This document shows positions 34,631 through 43,920 of a stretch of DNA of 64,000 nucleotides, piece after piece. The notes below the pieces were generated by a model. The model was not told the origin of the DNA. It saw only the letters and a program-made list of their open reading frames with translations, and did no database searches. Position 1 is the stretch's first letter. Each line of letters opens with the position of its first letter. This DNA comes from Marixanthomonas sp963974425 (GTDB lineage Bacteria > Bacteroidota > Bacteroidia > Flavobacteriales > Flavobacteriaceae), in NCBI RefSeq assembly GCF_963974425.1, contig NZ_CAXBCK010000017.1:4067-68066 (forward strand), given 5' to 3'. The position numbers and the translations under genes were made by a program.

Positions 34631-35095
34631 TTATTGCTGCTTGTTTACCTTTTCTTTTAGTTTTTCAATCTCCTTTTGTTGCTGAAGCGTATAAATAGTA
34701 AGCTCTTCAACCTTTTTCAATAATAACAAGTTCATTTCTTTCAACGACATTCCTTCATTTTCCATTGTTTCAGCAGAAGGGATTTCTGGTAAATGGTTAT
34801 GCTTTTTTAAATAAGCTTCCAGTTCGGGTAAGGCAAGAAGTTTGTAGGTTGGCATCATTTCCGAAGTGCCATTAAAAAAATATTCAAACACATAATCGGG
34901 GGCAACGGCGCCTTGTAAGTCGACCAAAACCTCTTGGGTGTGTATTTTACCTTTTACGGTTAACAACTCATCTGGTTGCTCGGTGCCAATACCAATCTTT
35001 CCATTTTTTTCGGTCATGTTTTTAAATGGATTGCGTTGGGCGTTCATAGTGAGTGCCGTAGCGGTTATAATCAATAAGATACATGTGTTTTTCAT
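34631..35095 (-). CDS. secreted tail-fibre/endosialidase-chaperone-like protein, 154 aa
   Basis: A signal peptide (cleavage near MNAQ, residue 19) precedes GKIGIGTEQPDELLTVKGKI, a repeat common in Bacteroidota secreted proteins, and the motif YKLLALPELEAYLKKHNHLPEIPSA, then a coiled coil (LLLLKKVEELTIYTLQQQKEIEKLK). This C-terminal arrangement resembles the intramolecular-chaperone-like tail of phage tail-fibre proteins but without the long N-terminal part. Probably exported and oligomeric; the role is unknown. Confidence 0.75.
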   Translation of the reverse strand: MKNTCILLIITATALTMNAQRNPFKNMTEKNGKIGIGTEQPDELLTVKGKIHTQEVLVDLQGAVAPDYVFEYFFNGTSEMMPTYKLLALPELEAYLKKHNHLPEIPSAETMENEGMSLKEMNLLLLKKVEELTIYTLQQQKEIEKLKEKVNKQQ

Positions 35096-35213
35096 TATGG
35101 ATTGTTTCTGAAATGAATCTTAAAAGTAATTGAATTTTTTTTAGGGCGTGCTAAAGGTTTCTTAAAAACATAATTATCACAAGCAAGTTTCGTTACAGAT
35201 TAAGAGAATGATG

Positions 35214-35221
35214 TAATTTTG
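35214..35221 (+). promoter_or_regulatory. candidate -7 box of the giant TPR gene
   Basis: TAATTTTG matches TAnnTTTG exactly, 20 bp before the ATG at 35242, giving a leader of about 14 nt. Confidence 0.5.
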
Positions 35222-35241
35222 TTATCAAAAACCTCAAGCCC

Positions 35242-38200
35242 ATGCGCAAAACCTTGCTCGCCTTTATCGCTTTTCTATTAATTTATACCGTAACGTTTTC
35301 ACAGCAAACCGCTGTTTTAACTAACGGTTTAGTGGATTACAACAAAGCGATTGAATTGTACAACAACAACCAGTTTTTGGCTGCTCAAACGTTGTTTTCT
35401 AAAGTTAAATCTGCTACTGATGAAGAAACCATTGAAGGGGATTGCGCGTATTACGTTGCCAATTGTGCTGTGCGTTTGAATCAGCAGGATGCTGACCAGT
35501 TAATGGAAGAATTTGTGGAAGACTACCCCACCAGCATTAAGCGTAACGATGCATACATTAACGTAGCCAACTACTATTTTGAAAACGGAAAATACTCTCA
35601 CGCCCGCAAATGGTATGATAAAGTAGATGAAAGTAGTTTAAGCCGAGGGGAAACAGAGAAATACAATTTTAATAATGGCTATGCATATTTTAAAAACAAG
35701 CGATATAGCGAAGCAAAAAAATATTTAAATCGTGTTTCAAATTCTCAAAAATACGGTTCTCAAGCGAAGTATTATTTAGGATATATCGCTTACGAAGGCG
35801 ACGATTACGAACAAGCAAATCAGCAGTTTGAAGAAATTAAAGGTGATGAACGCTATTCAGAAGACTTATCCTACTACCAAGCTGATATGAATTTTAAATT
35901 GGGAGATTTTCAAAAAGCGATCGATTTAGGAAAAGAACAATACGATACTTCAAGTCCGCAGGAACGCAGTGAGCTTTCTAAAATTATCGGCGAAAGTTAT
36001 TTCAACTTAGGGCAATATGCTGAGGCGATTCCGTATCTAAAAGAATATAAAGGCAAACGTGGTAAGTGGAACAATACCGATTACTACCAACTGGGCTATG
36101 CATATTACAAGCAAGGCGATTACCAGAGTGCGATTAACGAATTCAATAAAATTATCAACGGAAATAATTCCGTAGCACAAAATGCCTATTATCATTTAGC
36201 AGAAAGCTATTTAAAGTTAGACCAGAAACAGCAAGCGTTGAATGCCTTTAAAAATGCTTCGGAAATGAATTTTTCCGCAGAAATAAAAGAAGATGCTTTT
36301 TTAAATTATGCAAAACTGAGTTACGAAATAGGAAACAGTTACCAAAGTGCACCGCAGGTTTTACTGTCGTTTATTGAAGCTTATCCAGACAATAAAAATA
36401 ACGAAGCCCTGCAAAACTTGTTGATCGATTCATACATCACATCAAAAAATTATAAAGCCGCAATGGAGCTGTTGGAAAACAACAAAGCGTTTGAAAATAA
36501 GTTGGCGTATCAAAAAGTGGCTTTTTTCCGTGGTGTAGAATTATATAATGAAGGGAATTATACCGAAGCGAAAACATTATTCAATAAGTCCTTACAAGAA
36601 CCTCGCGATGCAAAATATACTGCAAGAGCTACCTACTGGAAAGCTGAAAGCGATTATCAATTGTCCGATTTTGACGAAGCATTAATTGGTTATAAACAAT
36701 ATCTACAACTACCGGAAGCAGCTTCCACACCAGAATATGACAATGCTCGGTACAACTTAGCGTATAACCAATTCAAGTTGAAAAACTATTCCGAAGCCAT
36801 AACCAATTTTAAAGGATATTTGGAAAGTTCATCTGCAAACGGCGCTCGAAAACAGGATGCGTATTTACGATTGGGAGACAGTTATTTTGTGACCAGCCAA
36901 TACTGGCCAGCGATGGAAAATTATAACAAAGCCATTGAAGTTGGTGCTGCGGATGAAGATTATGCCGCGTTTCAAAAAGCAATTAGTTATGGTTTTGTGG
37001 ATAGAACCGAAGATAAAATTGAAGGGTTACAAAACTTCTTACGCACGTATGTGAAATCGGTTTACCGTGATGATGCTTTATATGAATTAGGAAACACCTA
37101 CGTATCTCAAAATAAAAACAACGAAGCGTTAAGAACCTACGACAACTTGGTTCAAAACATCCCGAAAAGTATTTATAAACCAAGGGCCTTAATGAAAAAA
37201 GCGTTGATTTTGGACAATACAGGAAATAGTAATGAAGCGTTGGCTATTTTTAAGCAGGTAGCCAGTGAGTATCCTTCGACACCTGAAGCTGTGCAAGCTG
37301 TTTCTTCAGCAAAAATTATTTACATAGATCAAGGGCAAGTAGATCAATATGCCAATTGGGTGAATACGTTAGATTACGTTTCAGTAGAAGATAGCGAATT
37401 GGACGATGCTACTTACCAAGCTGCTGAAAAACCGTATTTGGAAAATAAAATCAGTCAAGCGATTAGCCGTTTTGAAGCGTATTTAAAAGAATTTCCAAAT
37501 GGAAAGAATGCGTTAGACGCACACTTTTATTTAGGTCAGTTATATTTTGCTGAAACAGAAAAAGAGAAAGCCATTCCGCATTATGAATATGTGGTGTCTA
37601 GAGAGCAGAATGAATTTACAGAGCCAGCTTTGGCCCGAGTTTCAGAGCTGTATTTAGGAAAGAATAATTACGAAAAAGCTCTCAGTTATTTGAAGCGCTT
37701 GGAAATAAGTGCCGATTCACAACAGAATATCATATTCGCACAGACTAACAGCATGAAAGCTAGTTACGAGTTAAAACAATATGCTGAAGCGGTTGGGTAC
37801 GCTGAAAAAGTGCTTCAGAATTCAAAAATCGACAACAGTATTAAAAGTGATGCGCAAATTATCATTGCACGGTCAGCGATGAAAACCAATGACGAAGCAA
37901 AAGCCAAAAAAGCATATGCTGAGGTTGGTAAGATAGCAACGGGCGAATTGGCTGCTGAAGCGTTGTATTATGATGCCTATTTTAAAAGAAAAGAAGGAAG
38001 CTTGAAGGCTTCGAATGAATCCATACAACAATTGGCAAAAGATTATCCGGGCTACAAATTATACGGTGCAAAAGGATTATTGCTAATGGCGAAGAATTTT
38101 TACGACTTAAAAGATGCGTATCAAGCCACTTATATTTTAGATAGCCTGATAAAAAACTTCAGTGATTTCACGGAAATAGTAGACGAAGCGAAAGCAGAAC

Positions 38201-38262
38201 TATCCAAAATAAAAAATGCTGAGGCAAAAACAAACGCTTCGGTAGAAGCCGAAGAAAACTAA
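35242..38262 (+). CDS. large secreted tetratricopeptide-repeat protein, 1006 aa
   Basis: A signal peptide (residues 1-20, ending FSQQ) is followed by about 25 tandem TPR units across the whole length (repeated patterns such as A-x-x-Y-x-x-A-I and YYLGYIAYEGDDYEQA), ending in a short charged tail. The protein is likely a periplasmic or outer-membrane-bound scaffold. In flavobacteria such giant TPR proteins often lie next to an outer-membrane barrel gene, as here (23 bp to 38286), suggesting they form one envelope complex. I cannot give it a specific function. Confidence 0.85.
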   Translation: MRKTLLAFIAFLLIYTVTFSQQTAVLTNGLVDYNKAIELYNNNQFLAAQTLFSKVKSATDEETIEGDCAYYVANCAVRLNQQDADQLMEEFVEDYPTSIKRNDAYINVANYYFENGKYSHARKWYDKVDESSLSRGETEKYNFNNGYAYFKNKRYSEAKKYLNRVSNSQKYGSQAKYYLGYIAYEGDDYEQANQQFEEIKGDERYSEDLSYYQADMNFKLGDFQKAIDLGKEQYDTSSPQERSELSKIIGESYFNLGQYAEAIPYLKEYKGKRGKWNNTDYYQLGYAYYKQGDYQSAINEFNKIINGNNSVAQNAYYHLAESYLKLDQKQQALNAFKNASEMNFSAEIKEDAFLNYAKLSYEIGNSYQSAPQVLLSFIEAYPDNKNNEALQNLLIDSYITSKNYKAAMELLENNKAFENKLAYQKVAFFRGVELYNEGNYTEAKTLFNKSLQEPRDAKYTARATYWKAESDYQLSDFDEALIGYKQYLQLPEAASTPEYDNARYNLAYNQFKLKNYSEAITNFKGYLESSSANGARKQDAYLRLGDSYFVTSQYWPAMENYNKAIEVGAADEDYAAFQKAISYGFVDRTEDKIEGLQNFLRTYVKSVYRDDALYELGNTYVSQNKNNEALRTYDNLVQNIPKSIYKPRALMKKALILDNTGNSNEALAIFKQVASEYPSTPEAVQAVSSAKIIYIDQGQVDQYANWVNTLDYVSVEDSELDDATYQAAEKPYLENKISQAISRFEAYLKEFPNGKNALDAHFYLGQLYFAETEKEKAIPHYEYVVSREQNEFTEPALARVSELYLGKNNYEKALSYLKRLEISADSQQNIIFAQTNSMKASYELKQYAEAVGYAEKVLQNSKIDNSIKSDAQIIIARSAMKTNDEAKAKKAYAEVGKIATGELAAEALYYDAYFKRKEGSLKASNESIQQLAKDYPGYKLYGAKGLLLMAKNFYDLKDAYQATYILDSLIKNFSDFTEIVDEAKAELSKIKNAEAKTNASVEAEEN

Positions 38263-38285
38263 TAACATCAATCAATTAAACAAAA

Positions 38286-40127
38286 TTGCTACCTATGCAA
38301 ATAGCTTCTAGTAACACAAAAAGTGTTTCATTTTTAAATAACTTTCAAAGAACAAACTCCCCCTTTGAAGGGGGATTGAGGGGGATGTTTTTCCTTGTTT
38401 TAGTCATGCTATTTTCTAACCTTTCTTTGTTAGCCCAAGATAAAGACGGGGAAGAGCAAGAAGATGATTTAGATACCGAAGTGGTAAACATTGTAAAACC
38501 ATACACGCCAACAATTTCCGATGCTTTTAAGGTGAAAGAAACACCAATGCTGAATGATTCGGTTACTACACAGAAAAAAGAGGTGAAATACGAGATTTTT
38601 TCTGTTCCCGTAGCTTCCACTTTTACACCTGCTAAAGGAAAAGCGGAAACGGTTGAAAAAGCGAAACCGATTAAGTTGTATGACAATTACGCAACTTTAG
38701 GGTTTGGTAATTACACGTCTATTTTGGGTGAGCTGTACAGTAACTTTCAAATAAGCCGTACTGATAACGCCGGTTTTTATTTTCGACATAATTCCTCACA
38801 AGGTGATATTGATGGTGTTTTATTGGAAAACAAATACTATGACACCAAGTTAGATGCCAATTACAGCAGCCGACAGCGTTATACAAGTTATAAGCTAGAT
38901 GCTGGAGTAGAGCATCAACTGTTTAATTGGTATGGTTTAAATGATTTTTATACACAAAACTTCGAAACAATTGGTTCTGAAATCGATCCACAGCAACAAT
39001 ATTATAGCGGGTATGTAGGTGGAAGTATTTCGGTAGACGATTCTTTTTTTGAAAAAGCCACAGCTAATATTCGATATACTGGCGATGCGTTTTCTTCTTC
39101 TGAAATCAATATTAATGCACAACCAGAGTTTTCATTTCCATTAACTGATTTAACTTTGAAAGTAGATGGAGATGTGGATTATCTAACGGGAAGTTTTGAT
39201 AAGGGCTACCTCTCTTCCGAAGGAATTGATTATAGCTATTTAAACGCAGGAGTGATTCCTTCGTTAGTGTATGTAAATGAAGATTTATCGGTTTCCTTAG
39301 GGGCAGCTGCTTATGTAAGTTTAGATACTGAAAACAGTGAAACCGACTTCTTCTTGTATCCACGAATCAACGCTTCGTATCGTCTAGTTGATGAATTATT
39401 AATTGTCTATGGCGGGGCAGAAGGCGATTTAAAACAAAACACGTATTACGACTTCAAGGAAATCAATCCCTATGTGTCGCCTACTTTATTCATAGCACCG
39501 ACGAGCCAGTTGTATGAAGGGTTTGCTGGTTTAAAAGGGAAGTTATCTAACTCTTTAGGTTATAACGTGCGCGCTTCTTACGGGAAAGATGAAAATAAAG
39601 CATTGTTTAAAGCCAACCAGTTTTCAACGGGAGCAACCACTGGAGAAGGATATGAGTACGGAAACTCTTTTAATGTAGTATATGATGATGTAAATATCTT
39701 GTCCGTTTTTGGAGAATTAAAAGTAGATGTTAACAGTGCATTTACATTAGGAGTAACGGGAGAATATTTTAGTTATGATACAACGAATGAGGCCGAGCCT
39801 TGGAACCTCCCAGAATTAAAAGCATCCTTATTTTCAAACTTCAAAATTACCGAACAGTTATATGGAGGCGCCTCATTATTTTACGTAGGGGAGCGTAAAG
39901 ATTTGTATTCAAACATTTCATTACCATTTGAACCCATTATTTTAGAAGAACGAACGTTAGATGGGTATCTTGATGCAAACATTCATTTAGGATATAATAT
40001 CAACGAACGATTATATGTTTTTGCGAAGGGAAGTAACTTGTTGAGCGATAATTACGAAAAATGGCTCAATTATCCGGTACAAGGAATTCAAGCTTTGGTA
40101 GGTGCTACCTATAAGTTTGATTGGTAA
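38286..40127 (+). CDS. outer-membrane beta-barrel protein (TonB-receptor-like)
   Basis: After the signal peptide comes an acidic segment (KDGEEQEDDLDTEVVNIVKPYTP), then many alternating aromatic/hydrophilic strands up to the C-terminal VGATYKFDW, a normal barrel end. There is no clear TonB box or plug. The N-terminus is odd: 33 residues, including SPFEGGLRG translated from a palindromic repeat, precede the hydrophobic core (MFFLVLVMLFSNLSLLAQ starting at ATG 38385). The true start may be 38385 or the repeat may have been absorbed in frame; I keep the longer form with doubt. Likely co-transcribed with the TPR gene. Confidence 0.8.
   Translation: MLPMQIASSNTKSVSFLNNFQRTNSPFEGGLRGMFFLVLVMLFSNLSLLAQDKDGEEQEDDLDTEVVNIVKPYTPTISDAFKVKETPMLNDSVTTQKKEVKYEIFSVPVASTFTPAKGKAETVEKAKPIKLYDNYATLGFGNYTSILGELYSNFQISRTDNAGFYFRHNSSQGDIDGVLLENKYYDTKLDANYSSRQRYTSYKLDAGVEHQLFNWYGLNDFYTQNFETIGSEIDPQQQYYSGYVGGSISVDDSFFEKATANIRYTGDAFSSSEININAQPEFSFPLTDLTLKVDGDVDYLTGSFDKGYLSSEGIDYSYLNAGVIPSLVYVNEDLSVSLGAAAYVSLDTENSETDFFLYPRINASYRLVDELLIVYGGAEGDLKQNTYYDFKEINPYVSPTLFIAPTSQLYEGFAGLKGKLSNSLGYNVRASYGKDENKALFKANQFSTGATTGEGYEYGNSFNVVYDDVNILSVFGELKVDVNSAFTLGVTGEYFSYDTTNEAEPWNLPELKASLFSNFKITEQLYGGASLFYVGERKDLYSNISLPFEPIILEERTLDGYLDANIHLGYNINERLYVFAKGSNLLSDNYEKWLNYPVQGIQALVGATYKFDW
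38357..38386 (+). repeat. palindromic repeat in the 5' coding region (SPFEGGLRG type)
   Basis: CCCCCTTTGAAGGGGG folds into a perfect hairpin, followed by GATTGAGGGGGATG. From general familiarity, G/C-rich elements translating as SPFxGGLRG are dispersed in flavobacterial genomes. Here one copy lies in frame in the leader of the barrel gene. Confidence 0.6.
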
Positions 40128-40181
40128 TTCTTCTAAACTAAACCTTAAAACTGAGTTTATAACTATATAAATTTTCATAAT

Positions 40182-40222
40182 AAAGAAAGCAGCTGCATTT
40201 ACAGTTGCTTTCTTTATTTTTG
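40182..40222 (+). terminator. terminator of the barrel gene fused to the next promoter
   Basis: AAAGAAAGCA (40182-40191) pairs perfectly with TGCTTTCTTT (40206-40215). The T tract after the stem is at the same time the exact -7 box TATTTTTG (40215-40222) of the amidohydrolase gene, which starts 22 bp later. Confidence 0.65.
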
Positions 40223-40244
40223 CAACATATTTTAAAAATAGATT

Positions 40245-41882
40245 ATGAAAAAATTATTCCCACTCTTTCTTTTAAGTTTATTAATTGCTTGTGCTCCGGA
40301 GAAAATACCTGCAGACCTTTTGGTGAAAAATGCCACTATTTATACAGTAAATGAAAATTTTGATACCGAAAATGCGTTTGTAGTTAAAGACGGAAAAATA
40401 TTAGAAATAGGTATAAAACCTGAATTAGAGTTGAAATATAACATTGCTGAAACATACGATGCCAAAGGAAAAACAATTGTTCCAGGTTTAATTGATGGAC
40501 ACGCACACTTATATGGATTAGGATTGAATCTGCAAGATGTAGATCTAACCGAAACTACTAGTTATGATGAGGTTTTGGCGCGAGTGATAACTTTTCAGAA
40601 AGAAAAAAATAAAGACTACATTATCGGTCGCGGTTGGGATCAAAACGATTGGGAAGAAAAAGAATTCCCAACCAATAAAGAGTTAGATTCTCTTTTTCCT
40701 GAAACTCCTGTCGCACTTACTAGAATAGATGGTCACGCAATGATTGTAAATAGTAAAGCTTTAGAATTGGCGGGTATTACAACTGAAACTAAAATGGACG
40801 GAGGTGTCATTGGTGTAGAAAGTGGAAAACTTACTGGAGTTCTAGTTGATAGTCCTATGAGTTTGGTTGAAGAGTCTTTCCCTAAGCAGAATAGAAGTTA
40901 TAATAAACAGGCTTTACTGGATGCTGAGCGTATTTGTTTAGAGATGGGATTGACAACTATTAACGACGCAGGGCTAGATAAAGAAGTAATAGAATTAATA
41001 GATAGTTTACAGCAACGTGATAGTATGGCATTGCGTGTATATGCTATGGTGAGCAATAAACCTAAGAACTTAGACTATTACCTAAACAACGGAAAAATTA
41101 AAACCGAGCGGTTAAATGTTCGGTCGGTAAAGGTGTATGCAGATGGAGCTTTAGGATCTCGAGGAGCAGCTATGCGAGACTCATATAGTGATATGCCGGG
41201 ACATTTTGGTGCTATGATAACACCTGCCGATAGTTTACAAACGCTTGCCGATAAAATTGCTGCAGCCGACTTTCAAATGAATACTCATGCGATTGGCGAT
41301 TCGGCTAATATTTCAGTTTTAAGAGCGTATAAAACGGCTTTAAAAGATAAAAACGATACTAGATGGAAAATAGAACACGCTCAAATTGTAACTGAAAAAG
41401 ACTTTGATAAATTTTCAAAAAATATAATTCCGTCTGTACAACCTACACACGCTACAAGCGATATGTATTGGGCAGAAGACAGAGTAGGGTCAGAAAGAAT
41501 AAAAGGCGCATACGCATATAAAACGCTACTGGAAAACGCAGGGATTGTTGTGTTGGGAACAGATTTTCCTGTTGAAAAAGTAAATCCAATGTATACTTTT
41601 TATGCTGCTGTAGCCCGTAAAGATTTGGAACACTACCCTGAAAATGGATTTCAGAAAAAAGATGCTTTGTCTAGAGAAGAAGCCTTAAAAGGAATGACCA
41701 TTTGGGCAGCGTATTCTAATTTTGAGGAAGATGAAAAAGGTAGTATTGAAGAAGGTAAATTTGCTGATTTTACTGTCTTAGACCGGGATATTATGAAAGT
41801 TGAAGAAGACAGTATCCCTAATACCAAAGTAATAGCCACATTTATAGATGGTAAAAAAGAATTTAGTTTAGAAGAAGAATAA
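40245..41882 (+). CDS. amidohydrolase lipoprotein (YtcJ-like, COG1574)
   Basis: Lipobox LIAC with Cys16. The amidohydrolase starts VKNATIYTVNENFDTENAFVVKDGKI and includes VPGLIDGHAHLYG (metal-binding His-x-His), IGRGWDQNDWEE, RIDGHAMIVN, KVYADGALGSRGA, MNTHAIGDSAN, KIEHAQIV, HATSDMYWAEDRVG and GTDFPVEKVNPMYTFYAAV, diagnostic of the large YtcJ-type metallo-hydrolases. Being lipidated, it would act at the outer membrane or periplasm. Substrate unknown. Normal length (545 aa). Confidence 0.92.
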   Translation: MKKLFPLFLLSLLIACAPEKIPADLLVKNATIYTVNENFDTENAFVVKDGKILEIGIKPELELKYNIAETYDAKGKTIVPGLIDGHAHLYGLGLNLQDVDLTETTSYDEVLARVITFQKEKNKDYIIGRGWDQNDWEEKEFPTNKELDSLFPETPVALTRIDGHAMIVNSKALELAGITTETKMDGGVIGVESGKLTGVLVDSPMSLVEESFPKQNRSYNKQALLDAERICLEMGLTTINDAGLDKEVIELIDSLQQRDSMALRVYAMVSNKPKNLDYYLNNGKIKTERLNVRSVKVYADGALGSRGAAMRDSYSDMPGHFGAMITPADSLQTLADKIAAADFQMNTHAIGDSANISVLRAYKTALKDKNDTRWKIEHAQIVTEKDFDKFSKNIIPSVQPTHATSDMYWAEDRVGSERIKGAYAYKTLLENAGIVVLGTDFPVEKVNPMYTFYAAVARKDLEHYPENGFQKKDALSREEALKGMTIWAAYSNFEEDEKGSIEEGKFADFTVLDRDIMKVEEDSIPNTKVIATFIDGKKEFSLEEE

Positions 41883-42030
41883 GTCTTAAGGCTTAGAACA
41901 TATTACAGGTGTTTAAAAGAATTTAGAATATGGAGTATAGAATATAGCGAAAATGCTGAAGTATTGTAAAAAGTTTTTATTGACTCTAGCAGACTATTTT
42001 TCTAGTTTGTATTTCAACTTTTATGATTTT

Positions 42031-42054
42031 GCCTAAAGCCTAAAGCCTAAAGCT
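42031..42054. repeat. heptanucleotide tandem repeat (GCCTAAA)n
   Basis: Three tandem copies of GCCTAAA lie at the end of the metalloprotease gene, in the gap between two convergent genes, the same setting as the ATCTAGC array at 33811. Directly upstream (41917-41945) are short imperfect repeats of the type GAATATGGAGTATAGAATAT. Confidence 0.85.
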
Positions 42055-42841
42055 ATTTCCCTCCTTTAGCTTGTAAGTCAGCAATACAAAGTGAGTCTAA
42101 CTGTGGGACTGTTCCTCTACGCTCTAGAAAACGAGCCACTTCTCTGCGTTCTGTATTGGTAGCTTGAAAGTACATTAAACAATTTTCAACTACACAATGG
42201 CGAGAATTATCTAAGTCCTCGTGATTTTCAGGATGAATGTCATCATCAGTTATATTTACAAGTCCCAAAATATGTCCAAATTCGTGTTGCAAGGTCGTAA
42301 TTTCAAGAGTTGTCAAGTCTGACCCTTGATTGTTGTCAATTAAGTCTTGAAGTGTTTTTTTGTAGATTACAATAGACGTGTTCTGGTAAGCCGTACCTAA
42401 TGTTACCGTTTTATCAGTATCTTTGTTCGAATTTCCATTGGAAAAGAAAACATATACGGCCAAATCATCATCTGTTGTATAAGCAGTTCTGTTGTTTTCT
42501 TCAATTTCCTTTACTTCATCTATATCAAAAGGAGCACCTGTTGGTGTTTCAATGACGGTTTCTTTAATTATAATACCATTGGGTTTTGTAGCGCGTTCGT
42601 TTAAAAAAGAGGTTATTGCAATTTTGGTTTCTTCTGTTGGCTCAAAACCATTTGCGTAAACAAATTCAATGGTAAGACTATTATAAATATCGTTGGAAAG
42701 TATATCCTCTGCCGAAGTTCCTAAAGATTTTCTGTTCTCGGCGGTAGGATCATTTACGTTATCTGAGTCGTCATCCTTACAACCAGTAAATAAAAGCACT
42801 GAAAAAAAGAAAAGGAATAGGGTAGTAAGGGGAAATTTCAT
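42053..42841 (-). CDS. metzincin-like zinc metalloprotease lipoprotein
   Basis: Lipobox FTGC with Cys21, then an acidic linker (KDDDSDN). The zinc site is TLQHEFGHILGLVN, of the HExxHxxGL type, with the third ligand probably the His in DDDIHPENH, and a Met-turn-like segment CLMYF. These features suggest a metzincin-type protease on the cell surface or in the periplasm. I choose ATG 42841: an exact TATGTTTG promoter box on the minus strand (42865-42872) makes the longer start at 42871 impossible for that transcript. Confidence 0.8.
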   Translation of the reverse strand: MKFPLTTLFLFFFSVLLFTGCKDDDSDNVNDPTAENRKSLGTSAEDILSNDIYNSLTIEFVYANGFEPTEETKIAITSFLNERATKPNGIIIKETVIETPTGAPFDIDEVKEIEENNRTAYTTDDDLAVYVFFSNGNSNKDTDKTVTLGTAYQNTSIVIYKKTLQDLIDNNQGSDLTTLEITTLQHEFGHILGLVNITDDDIHPENHEDLDNSRHCVVENCLMYFQATNTERREVARFLERRGTVPQLDSLCIADLQAKGGK

Positions 42842-42864
42842 AATATAATCATTAATATTTATAG

Positions 42865-42872
42865 CAAACATA
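42865..42872 (-). promoter_or_regulatory. candidate -7 box of the metalloprotease gene
   Basis: TATGTTTG on the minus strand matches TAnnTTTG exactly; the start would be near 42858, 17 nt before the ATG at 42841. Confidence 0.55.
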
Positions 42873-42977
42873 CCCTTAAAATGAATATTTTAAAAATGGG
42901 TAGCTTTATTTTAACGCTTTTACTTGTAATTCAGTATGTAGCCGAAATAGTTTAAAAACCCTTTCAATCTATATATC

Positions 42978-43682
42978 TTATTTATTTGTGAGTTTTGCCA
43001 AATAGTCGTGGTGCTCTCCTCTATGTACAACCTTAAAATTAAATCCATTCTCTTGGCACTTTTTTTTAAAAAGAGCTTCATCTAAGTAAATCCAACTGAA
43101 TGGAGCACTTTCCTCACCTTTGTATTTCATCACAAACTCCAACTCGCCGTAATAATGCGCTTCTGAAATATCTAAACCTTCTTCATCTGCAGCATCCCAA
43201 AGGTACTTTAAATCACTACTATCAATTAAAATTTGGCCGTCGGAAGTAAGTAACGATTTTAATTTCTGAAGATATTTTGAAACAAATTCCAGTTTCTGAA
43301 AAACACCGGTGCCGTTCATCAACAATAATATGGTGTCAAATTTTTTATTTTCCAGTTCAAGTAAATCAATATGCTCCACATGATCAACGCCTCGAAGTTT
43401 ACAGACTTCAATGGCTCCTTTTGAAGTATCAATTGCGGTTACATTTAATCCCTGTTCCTGAAGGTATAGCGAATGGCTGCCTGCACCACACCCAACATCT
43501 AATGTTTTTCCATACGATAAATCGAGCGCTTTTTGTTCAACCTGTGGCATTTCAGCATAACTTCGGAATAAGTAGGGAAGAGGCATAACGTCTTCTTCAG
43601 TGATATTGGTTTCGGTTAGTATATCTTCCGTATAATTTCCGTGGTAATAATCAAGTAGTGCGGTGCCTATAATATCAGTCAT
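42978..43682 (-). CDS. class I SAM-dependent methyltransferase
   Basis: Motif I is TLDVGCGAGSHSLYLQEQGLNVTAIDTSKGAIEVCKLRG, the glycine-rich SAM-binding loop, with the acidic residue that binds the ribose at the end of strand 2. Motif IV is DTILLLMNGTGVFQK. 234 aa, single domain, cytosolic. Substrate unknown. The preceding 238-bp divergent region (43683-43920) holds GAGTTGAT-type octamer repeats at 43700-43720 and flavobacterial CGTAAATCGTAC-type repeats near 43870-43895. Confidence 0.87.
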   Translation of the reverse strand: MTDIIGTALLDYYHGNYTEDILTETNITEEDVMPLPYLFRSYAEMPQVEQKALDLSYGKTLDVGCGAGSHSLYLQEQGLNVTAIDTSKGAIEVCKLRGVDHVEHIDLLELENKKFDTILLLMNGTGVFQKLEFVSKYLQKLKSLLTSDGQILIDSSDLKYLWDAADEEGLDISEAHYYGELEFVMKYKGEESAPFSWIYLDEALFKKKCQENGFNFKVVHRGEHHDYLAKLTNK

Positions 43683-43904
43683 AATGAGTTGCTGGGTTGT
43701 GAGTTGATGAGTTGATGAAATTTGTGAATATTATTATTTTCATCAAATATCATTTAACATTTAAAAATCGTAAATCGTGGCTTCGATACAATTTTATGGG
43801 TCAAAGCTTTTGCTGTTTTCTAATAAAAGTTTTCCCATAAAATCACTCAGCCACCGTATCTATATTTCGTCATTCGTAAATCGTACCTCGTACTTCAAAA
43901 TTTG

Positions 43905-43912
43905 TACTTTTG
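43905..43912 (+). promoter_or_regulatory. candidate -7 box of the CxxxCxxCC gene
   Basis: TACTTTTG matches TAnnTTTG exactly, 8 bp before the ATG at 43921. The message would have almost no leader, which also excludes the upstream ATG at 43777. Confidence 0.55.
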
Positions 43913-43920
43913 CCATTGCT

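Noticed and set aside
43777..43920. N-terminal extension of the CxxxCxxCC protein
   Set aside because: The extension is translated from repeat-rich sequence and contains the promoter; ATG 43921 fits the family start.
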